Source of the DNA: JBKHAJ01 sp964641125 | GTDB lineage: Bacteria > Spirochaetota > Spirochaetia > SPDA01 > CAZSGZ01 | Reading direction: 5' to 3' | Assembly: GCA_964641125.1 (NCBI GenBank) | Contig: CAZXMO010000121.1 | Span: 1 to 6,210, forward strand | DNA: 6,210 nucleotides | Part shown: positions 1-5,183 of the stretch, piece after piece | Layout: each line of letters begins with the position of its first letter | How positions within the stretch are numbered: position 1 is the first letter of the stretch | Program-made: the position numbers and the translations under genes | Notes under the pieces: model-generated | The model's database searches: none | Told to the model about the DNA's origin: nothing | Seen by the model: the letters and a program-made list of their open reading frames with translations, nothing else

Positions 1-133
1 ATTCAGAATTTTCTCTGTTAGAATTGTATGAGCGACAATAGTTCCCGAGATTTAAACCAATTCGAATCAGCATGCACTTACCTCTATTGTTAATAATGCA
101 TTCTTAAAAAAGCACGTACAGAATATCTTCGCG

Positions 134-466
134 AAAACCGGGTGTCTTTTCCGGGCGGCCTTCGAGGCGGGCGCAATCCGTGCATTCAATCATCTGATGG
201 CCTTGTATCCGGCCGGCGACGTCACCGATCATCTGTGGGAAGCCGAAAACGAATATCCGAAAATGCTCGAGGATGCTGAGAGGGAAGGCCATAAGAGCGC
301 GGAATGGGCGTTCACCTACGGAGTCGCCGCGGAGAAACGGCATGCGAAGCTCTATTCCGAGGAGCTGGAGAATTTCGAGGATATGAAAGATCAGGAGTTT
401 CCCTATTTCGTCTGCACGAGTTTCATTATTTGTTTTGTTTCTAGTTTTCTCTTAAGATTTATATAG
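134..466 (+). pseudogene. Rubrerythrin remnant, truncated at both ends
   Basis: Rubrerythrins are di-iron peroxide-reducing proteins of anaerobes: a four-helix ferritin-like domain followed by a rubredoxin-like domain. The frame here recalls the family from about 134 (LFRAAFEAG, then NHL) and strongly at EYPKMLEDAEREGHKSAEW, AEKRHAKLY and FPYFVC. The last ligand pair, E..H in EKRH, is kept. The usual AEAE..HA ligand segment reads FEAGAIRA, so the glutamate and histidine are replaced. The loop before EYPKM looks shortened. The N-terminal helix with its first glutamate is not recognisable. Homology stops at the first cysteine (codon 413-415); the frame then runs 16 unrelated, mostly hydrophobic codons to TAG at 464-466, with no CxxC rubredoxin motif. 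The ATG at 197 lies inside the domain and has no good Shine-Dalgarno, so an 89-residue protein from there would be a fragment. I read it as a decayed gene; expression as a short protein is unlikely but not excluded. Confidence 0.72.
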
Positions 467-532
467 CGCCGCTGATCATACCGCCCAGCCCCCACGCCGA
501 GGCGCAAAACGTGAAACAGACCGGAGGATTGT

Positions 533-2659
533 ATGGCAAATAATCTTTATATTACCGCGACCGAGGCGAAGAGCGGGAAATCGGCCGTATCATTGGGTGT
601 TATGGAGATGCTGCTCCGTAATATCGACAGGGTTGGATTTTTCAGGCCGATCATAACTGTAGATCCGAAAAAAGGGGAGGTCGATCAGGACACAAATCTC
701 ATTTCGACTTATTTCAACATAGACAGCCCCTTCGAAGAGATGTACGGGTATACCGCTGATGAAGCAAGCAGCCTCATATCCCAGGGAAAGGAAGAGGACC
801 TCCTCGAAGGGATCATCTCGAGATACAATCGTATAAAGGATAAATATGAGTTCATCCTCTGTGAAGGGACGGACTATATAAGCTCTTCCGCTTCGTTCGA
901 GTTCGATATAAACGGAGAGGTCAGCAAGAACCTGGGGGCTCCGGTCCTGCTGGTGGCCAACGCATATCAGAAGGACGTGGAGGACACGGTCCGGTCGATA
1001 GAGCTTGCCTACGACTCCCTCGATGAAAAGGGATGCAAGACGATTGCAACAATTGTAAACCGCCCGAGACCCGAGGACACGGAAGCAATCATGAAAAGCT
1101 TGAAGAAGAGCGGCATCGGGAAGGAGCAGCTGATATACACCGTGCCGAACGAGGAATTCTTAGGAAAACCCACCGTAGGGGAGATCGCCGAGTTTATCGG
1201 AGCGGAAGTATTGTACGGCAGGGACCAGCTTCATCGTCATGTGTACAATTTAACCGTGGCGGCCATGCAGTTGAGGAATTTTCTTACCCGGATCGAATAC
1301 GGTTCCCTGATCATCACCCCCGGCGACCGGGCGGATGTCATTGTCGCCTGTCTCGCGGCGGCGAACTCGCGCACCACGGAAACCTTCTCCGGAATGCTTC
1401 TTACGGGCGGACTGAAGCCGGAAGAACCGATTTGGAAAATGATCCGGGGATTTCCCACGATGATACCCATACTCTCTGTGGAAGAGAACACCTTTCCGGC
1501 GGCAATGAAGGTCAGCGGTATTCATTCGAAAATCGCCCCCGCGGACGCAGAAAAAATATCCCGGGCCCTTGCTCTGTTCGAAGACAACGTAGACATTACA
1601 AAGCTGGCGGAACAGGTAATCACCTCTCAAACCGCCTTCGTTACTCCTAAAATGTTCGAATACGAACTCCTCCAACGGGCAAAAAAAGATAAAAAACGCA
1701 TAGTGCTTCCGGAGGGAGAGGAGGATCGGGTCCTCCAGGCCGCGGATATCCTCCTGCAGCGGGATGTTGCGGGGATTACCTTGCTCGGAAACGAAGAGAT
1801 CATCAAAGAGAAGATCGACAGGCTCGGACTCCGGATGGACAGGGTCCGTATTATCGAGCCCGAAAAATCGGAGTATTTCGATGATTACGTGAAGACCTTC
1901 TACGAGCTCCGCAAGCACAAGGGGATTACCGCGGACAACGCAAGAGACATGATCTGCGACGTGGGATATTTCGGCGTGATGATGGTGTATAAGGGGGATT
2001 CCGACGGGATGGTTTCGGGGGCCGTTCACAGTACCGCCGAGACCGTCAGGCCGGCCCTCCAGATCATAAAGACGAAACCCGGATTTTCCATCGTCTCGAG
2101 TATCTTTTTCATGTGCCTCGACGAGATACTCGTGTACGGAGACTGCGCGGTAAATCCGAATCCGAACGCTTCCGAGCTCGCGGAGATCGCTATTGCCTCC
2201 GCCCAGACCGCGAAGAGTTTCGGAGTAGAACCCCGGGTCGCGATGCTGTCCTATTCTTCCGGGAAATCCGGAAGCGGCGCCGATGTTGATAAGGTGAGGG
2301 AGGCGACGAAAATCGCCATGAAGCTTGCCGAAGAACATTATCCGGGTCTTCTGATAGAAGGGCCGATGCAGTATGATACCGCGGTGGACCCGGAAACCGC
2401 CAAGACGAAACTGCCCGGGAGCGAGGTCGCCGGAAAGGCCACGGTCTTTGTTTTCCCGGACCTCAATACCGGAAACAACACCTACAAGGCTGTCCAGCGG
2501 TCCGCCGGAGTAGTGGCGATCGGACCGGTCCTGCAGGGTTTGAAATTCCCGGTCAACGATTTGAGCCGGGGTGCCACGGTTCCCGATATTGTGAACACCG
2601 TGGTGATAACCGCCATCCAGGCCCAGCAGGTCCCGGCCGAGCAGAAATCAAGGAGCTAA
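533..2659 (+). CDS. pta: Phosphate acetyltransferase, long three-domain form
   Basis: This cytoplasmic enzyme interconverts acetyl-CoA plus phosphate with acetyl phosphate plus CoA, the first step of the Pta-AckA acetate pathway. The 708 residues match the long Pta class (about 700-715 residues in E. coli and relatives). Residues 1 to about 205 form a BioD-like P-loop domain, with TEAKSGKS at 10-17 as a variant Walker A. A DRTGG-type regulatory domain follows at about 210-330 (GDRADVI at 264-270). The catalytic PTA domain covers about 370-700, with VLPEGEEDRVLQAA, SYSSGKSGSGADVDKV (573-588), GPMQYDTAV (610-618), FPDLNTGNNTYKAVQRSA (641-658) and PVNDLSRGA (673-681), all close to the E. coli pattern. 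The start is supported by GGAGG at 523-527, five bases before ATG. In long Pta enzymes the N-terminal region mediates allosteric control by metabolites, which is assumed here. No ackA is adjacent. The next gene follows after 28 bases on the same strand, suggesting co-transcription. No frameshift or missing motif was seen. Confidence 0.97.
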   Translation: MANNLYITATEAKSGKSAVSLGVMEMLLRNIDRVGFFRPIITVDPKKGEVDQDTNLISTYFNIDSPFEEMYGYTADEASSLISQGKEEDLLEGIISRYNRIKDKYEFILCEGTDYISSSASFEFDINGEVSKNLGAPVLLVANAYQKDVEDTVRSIELAYDSLDEKGCKTIATIVNRPRPEDTEAIMKSLKKSGIGKEQLIYTVPNEEFLGKPTVGEIAEFIGAEVLYGRDQLHRHVYNLTVAAMQLRNFLTRIEYGSLIITPGDRADVIVACLAAANSRTTETFSGMLLTGGLKPEEPIWKMIRGFPTMIPILSVEENTFPAAMKVSGIHSKIAPADAEKISRALALFEDNVDITKLAEQVITSQTAFVTPKMFEYELLQRAKKDKKRIVLPEGEEDRVLQAADILLQRDVAGITLLGNEEIIKEKIDRLGLRMDRVRIIEPEKSEYFDDYVKTFYELRKHKGITADNARDMICDVGYFGVMMVYKGDSDGMVSGAVHSTAETVRPALQIIKTKPGFSIVSSIFFMCLDEILVYGDCAVNPNPNASELAEIAIASAQTAKSFGVEPRVAMLSYSSGKSGSGADVDKVREATKIAMKLAEEHYPGLLIEGPMQYDTAVDPETAKTKLPGSEVAGKATVFVFPDLNTGNNTYKAVQRSAGVVAIGPVLQGLKFPVNDLSRGATVPDIVNTVVITAIQAQQVPAEQKSRS

Positions 2660-2675
2660 TCGGAGCATTACCTAA

Positions 2676-2682
2676 AAAGGAG
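2676..2682 (+). promoter_or_regulatory. Ribosome binding site that fixes a CTG start
   Basis: AAAGGAG ends five bases before CTG at 2688-2690. An in-frame TAA at 2673-2675 closes the frame upstream, and no ATG, GTG or TTG occurs in frame until 3042. This site therefore points to CTG as the start of the methyltransferase gene. Confidence 0.7.
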
Positions 2683-2687
2683 CAAAA

Positions 2688-3548
2688 CTGGCAGCCCGTA
2701 TCGATTTCGACTACCTGCATCACCTCGCCATCGGTCCGGAGAGTCATACCGTCCTGGAGAGAATCGAAGCGGACAGGGAAATCCTTCTCTCCGGTGAAAC
2801 TCTACCTAAATCCGGCGAGTTCTTCACACTCTCACTCGAGCTCGGTCCCGGGGAGCTCGGTCCCGAAGATGCATCGCGTACTGTACACTTTATCCTTAGA
2901 AGCGATCTAGCGTCGGCCTCGCTGGATACTTTTGTAGAGCTTTTTCGGGATCACGCCCACGCTCTGCTCCCCGGATTCCGCGGTGAGGAGGGAGGCACCG
3001 TAATCGACCTCGGGGCTAACGAAGGGTTCTACACCTTACGGATGAAGCTCCTCAATCCGGCGGTCCGGGTGGTTGCGGCGGAGCCTTTAAGTGAGAATGC
3101 CGAGCTCTTCCGGGCGAATCTCGAGGCCAACGGTGTGGAGGGTGTTACTCTAAGGGAGACCGCGGTCACGGGTCACAACGGCACTGCGCGGATCGAGACG
3201 CTTCCCCACGTGGGAACCGTCGCTTCAACGGACATCCTTGCCTTCCCCCGCCCTTGGATCAAGGCCGCTTCGATACGCCGTCGGACGGTCCCGGCGATGA
3301 CCCTCGAGTCTTTTCTAGAGGCGGCAGAGGTCGGCGAGGCGGAAATCCTCAAGATGGATGTCGAGGGCAGCGAAGTGGAAATCCTCTCCGGAAGCCGCGA
3401 GGCATTACGCCGGTTCGAAAGGATTGTGGTCGAATGCCATGGAAACGACGCGCGCCGGGGTGTCGAGGACATCCTAAAGTCCCGGGGGTTTCGGTGTCTG
3501 TACGCGGAGGAAAAGCGCAGCGGCGACCTGTACTTTCTCCGCGGATGA
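2688..3548 (+). CDS. FkbM-family SAM-dependent methyltransferase, probable CTG start
   Basis: The 286-residue product has a class I methyltransferase fold of the FkbM type; members of this family usually O-methylate sugars, lipids or secondary metabolites. Motif I, VIDLGANEGFYTL, lies at 105-117 and binds SAM. The following acidic motif is AAEP (E132). The FkbM signature ILKMDVEGSEVEIL lies at 220-233, with D224, E226 and G227, and VVECHG follows at about 247-252. The first ATG (3042, residue 119) falls just after motif I, so a start there would remove the cofactor site. The frame is open back to a TAA at 2673-2675, and the only well-placed start is CTG at 2688 behind AAAGGAG. Residues 1-100 lack a signal peptide or membrane segment and form an N-terminal extension I cannot assign. 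The gene follows pta by 28 bases and is likely in its operon. The substrate cannot be predicted. A mutated or misread ATG is the alternative to a true CTG start. Confidence 0.85.
   Translation: MAARIDFDYLHHLAIGPESHTVLERIEADREILLSGETLPKSGEFFTLSLELGPGELGPEDASRTVHFILRSDLASASLDTFVELFRDHAHALLPGFRGEEGGTVIDLGANEGFYTLRMKLLNPAVRVVAAEPLSENAELFRANLEANGVEGVTLRETAVTGHNGTARIETLPHVGTVASTDILAFPRPWIKAASIRRRTVPAMTLESFLEAAEVGEAEILKMDVEGSEVEILSGSREALRRFERIVVECHGNDARRGVEDILKSRGFRCLYAEEKRSGDLYFLRG
2838..2867 (+). repeat. 15-bp in-frame tandem duplication
   Basis: GAGCTCGGTCCCG occurs at 2838-2850 and again at 2853-2865, a 15-bp period equal to five codons. It encodes ELGPG followed by ELGPE (residues 51-60 of the methyltransferase). 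It looks like a recent slippage duplication in the N-terminal extension, outside the catalytic core. Confidence 0.8.
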
Positions 3549-3590
3549 GCGTCTCGGTATCGGCACGGCGGCGGGGCGACAGCCTGACCT

Positions 3591-4478
3591 TTACGTCTCT
3601 TCGTCTTCGTCCAGTTCGACCTCGGCGGCTCGTTGTTTGAGATACCGGGAAAAGGAGATTTTGGGGACCCCCTGGGCCGGTTTGGCTGGAATAGTCATTT
3701 CCTCGCCGGTGGCGGGATTGCGGCCCACCCGTGCCTTTTGAGGGGGACGCCGCTTGATCGAAATGCGTCCGAGCCGGCCTAGGGTAACCGCCTCACCTAA
3801 AAGGACACCGCTTTCGACCATGTACAAATAATCATCGATAACCTGCTTAACATCTTTCTGGGTAAGGTCGCTGCGCTGGGAAATGTAAGCGGCGATGGAC
3901 TGTTTATTGAAGTGCTCGACAGGGGCATCCTCGGGATCCCGGGCGATCTTGTTGATGCGGGTAAAGCCGTTAGTCAGAAATATTGTCGCCTCGCGAATAC
4001 GCTTCTCCTGCTCTTCCCTGCTTAGAGTTAAGGAAAAACGGGCAATACGATACACCGGTGAAGTCTGTTTAAGGGGCCCGTCGTGGACCCGGGCCGGACT
4101 CCCGCGCCGGATTGCCCCGTCTATACTCACCTTGTCTCCGATAAGAATTTCCGGTACATCGCTGCGCAGGGGGATGCTGGCATATTCCATCTCCCTCTGC
4201 CCGTTTCTGGCGGGCCACAGGCTCAAGAGAGAACCACTGTTGGTCAAGAGCAGCATCCCCTGTTCGTCATCCTCGGCCGCTTCGTCCGCCGGCTCCATGT
4301 CCAGGGCGGCGGTTTGCCCCGTAAAGAGCCGCTCCTTTTCGATCCAGGCCGCGGCCAAGCGCTCGAACGCCGTATCTTCGTTCTCTTGGCCTGAGAACTC
4401 ATTGCCCCGGACCAGCTGACGTAAGTGCTCCCGGATTTCCTCCGGAAGATTATCGATTTCTTCACGCTTTACTTTCAT
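3591..4478 (-). CDS. HU/IHF-type DNA-binding protein fused to an uncharacterised N-terminal domain
   Basis: The 295-residue product has two parts. Residues 190-284 form an HU/IHF fold: NKQSIAAYISQRSDLTQKDV (191-210) is the N-terminal helical part, GRLGRISIKRR (234-244) the beta saddle, and GRNPATGEE (252-260) the arm tip. P255 in RNP corresponds to the proline that intercalates into DNA in HU and IHF. Ordinary HU is only about 90 residues and stands alone. Residues 1 to about 178 are a domain I do not recognise; the same domain is encoded alone by the divergent gene starting at 4658. The tail (ELDEDEET) is acidic. No signal peptide or membrane segment is seen, so it should act on cytoplasmic DNA. 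The ATG at 4478 has no Shine-Dalgarno, but homology with the paralogue begins within about 15 residues of it, which supports this start. It converges on the methyltransferase gene, leaving 42 bases without a clear terminator. DNA architecture or gene regulation is the inferred role. Confidence 0.9.
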   Translation of the reverse strand: MKVKREEIDNLPEEIREHLRQLVRGNEFSGQENEDTAFERLAAAWIEKERLFTGQTAALDMEPADEAAEDDEQGMLLLTNSGSLLSLWPARNGQREMEYASIPLRSDVPEILIGDKVSIDGAIRRGSPARVHDGPLKQTSPVYRIARFSLTLSREEQEKRIREATIFLTNGFTRINKIARDPEDAPVEHFNKQSIAAYISQRSDLTQKDVKQVIDDYLYMVESGVLLGEAVTLGRLGRISIKRRPPQKARVGRNPATGEEMTIPAKPAQGVPKISFSRYLKQRAAEVELDEDEET

Positions 4479-4484
4479 ACGATC

Positions 4485-4514
4485 ATTGTATACCCGCGCC
4501 GGGAATTTTCACAA
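4485..4514 (-). promoter_or_regulatory. Candidate leaderless promoter of the HU-fusion gene
   Basis: On the minus strand, TTGTGA (4514-4509) and TACAAT (4490-4485) are separated by 18 bases and resemble sigma-70 -35 and -10 boxes; TATACA with a 16-base spacer is the overlapping alternative. The -10 box ends only six bases before the ATG, so transcription would begin at or next to the start codon. That agrees with the absence of a Shine-Dalgarno sequence. A TTCCCG hexamer sits inside the spacer. This is prediction by eye. Confidence 0.4.
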
Positions 4515-4557
4515 GGTTCAATGTCAGTTTCCCGGCGGCGGGAAATTAACCCGGGAA
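4500..4557. promoter_or_regulatory. Cluster of CGGGAA hexamers with a palindrome, candidate operator
   Basis: CGGGAA occurs at 4500-4505, 4539-4544 and 4552-4557, and its complement TTCCCG at 4529-4534. The middle pair makes a perfect 7-bp inverted repeat, TTTCCCG-GCGG-CGGGAAA, at 4528-4545. The cluster lies between two divergent genes; one copy falls within the spacer of the candidate HU-fusion promoter and the others lie just upstream of it. A dimeric regulator binding here could control both genes. The binding protein is unknown; the HU-fusion protein itself is one candidate, although HU-type proteins often show weak sequence specificity. Confidence 0.45.
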
Positions 4558-4590
4558 CTCCTTGTTTTTCAGTCTCAGGAGCACTACATT

Positions 4591-4614
4591 CCATTATGTG
4601 GGCCATTATGTGGG
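4591..4614. repeat. Exact 12-bp tandem repeat in the divergent intergenic region
   Basis: CCATTATGTGGG is present twice, back to back, at 4591-4602 and 4603-4614. It lies 44-67 bases upstream of the start at 4658, in the expected promoter or 5' leader region. It may be a pair of direct binding sites or a slippage product. No convincing -35/-10 pair for the plus-strand gene could be fixed; TTGTTT (4563-4568) and TACATT (4585-4590), 16 bases apart, are a weak possibility. Confidence 0.75.
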
Positions 4615-4642
4615 GATGCAGATACGTCAAATAATCACTGGA

Positions 4643-4650
4643 AAAGGAGA
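4643..4650 (+). promoter_or_regulatory. Ribosome binding site deciding the start at 4658
   Basis: AAAGGAGA lies seven bases before ATG at 4658. The frame is open further upstream to an ATG at 4562, but that extension would run through the tandem repeat and has no counterpart in the paralogue. This site makes 4658 the preferred start. Confidence 0.8.
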
Positions 4651-4657
4651 AAGAGAT

Positions 4658-5182
4658 ATGGGATCAGAAAATTTATCTGAAAAGATTAGACAGCACATAC
4701 ATCAACTGGTAAAGACCGCGGGCTTACCCGACACCGAAGAGTCTTTAGAGAGTCTCGAACGGGGCTGGGAAGAGAAACTTACGACCTTTGAAAAACAGGT
4801 CGAAGAGCGGGACATGGAGATGGTCGAAGTTTTCGACTCCGAGGATGAACGCGGCGCTCTGCTGATGACCTACTCCGGCAGCCTGATCACCGTTGGGCCG
4901 AAGGACGAAGAAGGCCGGTTCGTTGCCTACCGAAGCATAGGGGTCCGCAACGACGTCCCCGAATCCGCGGAGGCGGACGCGACCGACTTAGCGGCGGATA
5001 TCGTTAACGACGAAGGGGCGGCCTTCACGAACGGGCCTATCAAAAAGAGTTCTCCTATTTTCAAGATCGCGGTAATTGTCGAAGAAATGGACGATGAGGA
5101 GCAGGAAGAGATGCTCGCCGAGATGACTCAGATGCTTACCGATGATTTTATCGAAGTAAACAAGACAATAATCCAGGAGTAG
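4658..5182 (+). CDS. Acidic stand-alone paralogue of the HU-fusion N-terminal domain
   Basis: I do not recognise this 174-residue protein as any named family, but it is clearly homologous to residues 1-178 of the divergent HU-fusion protein. Shared blocks include IR.H..QLV (10-18), W..K...F..Q (37-47), DERGALLMTYSGSL (63-76), RNDVPE (97-102), NGPIKKSSPIFKIA (125-138), EEQE (147-150) and LT..F..[VI]NK (160-169). From W37 to K169 the two align without a gap, with 49 of 133 positions identical by hand count. It has no HU domain, no signal peptide and no membrane segment. It is strongly acidic: 43 Asp/Glu against 16 Lys/Arg. The start at 4658 is chosen because of the AAAGGAGA site and the match to the paralogue's N-terminus. 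The next gene begins one base after its TAG, so the two are probably translated together. A role as partner or antagonist of the HU-fusion protein is inference. Confidence 0.9.
   Translation: MGSENLSEKIRQHIHQLVKTAGLPDTEESLESLERGWEEKLTTFEKQVEERDMEMVEVFDSEDERGALLMTYSGSLITVGPKDEEGRFVAYRSIGVRNDVPESAEADATDLAADIVNDEGAAFTNGPIKKSSPIFKIAVIVEEMDDEEQEEMLAEMTQMLTDDFIEVNKTIIQE
5174..5179 (+). promoter_or_regulatory. Ribosome binding site embedded in the end of the upstream gene
   Basis: CAGGAG overlaps the last codons of the upstream gene, whose TAG is at 5180-5182. ATG follows at 5184, four bases after the site. This supports the start of the metallophosphatase and translational coupling between the two genes. 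Confidence 0.7.
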
Positions 5183-5183
5183 T

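Noticed and set aside
35..90. Inverted repeat ACAATAG (35-41) and CTATTGT (84-90)
   Set aside because: Seven bases with a 42-base gap in AT-rich DNA can arise by chance. No target duplication or transposase was seen.
430..465. Promoter for pta (TTGTTT at 435-440, TATATA at 460-465)
   Set aside because: The boxes are poor matches with a 19-base spacer in generally AT-rich sequence, too weak to list as a feature.
1033..1650. 205-codon plus-strand frame overlapping pta in another phase
   Set aside because: It overlaps a certain gene, has Arg/Gly/His-rich low-quality composition, and has no Shine-Dalgarno.
1250..2338. Long antisense open frame (362 codons) inside pta
   Set aside because: Pta is unambiguous over the same bases. 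The antisense product has no recognisable motif and is a typical shadow of a GC-rich coding sequence.
3549..3590. Possible bidirectional terminator between the converging genes
   Set aside because: No stable stem followed by a T-run on either strand could be found in these 42 bases.
3545..3640. Small frame of 31 codons overlapping the methyltransferase stop as ATGA
   Set aside because: The ATGA overlap looks like coupling, but the product (Arg/Ser/Val-rich) has no supporting feature and most of it is antisense to the end of the HU-fusion gene.
3895..4419. 174-codon plus-strand frame antisense to the HU-fusion gene
   Set aside because: It has no homology or start signal. The minus strand has a clear HU domain and a paralogue.
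4562..4657. Upstream ATG giving a 206-residue version of the acidic paralogue
   Set aside because: The extra 32 residues would be encoded by the tandem repeat and promoter region, have no Shine-Dalgarno and no match in the paralogue. ATG 4658 has AAAGGAGA in front.
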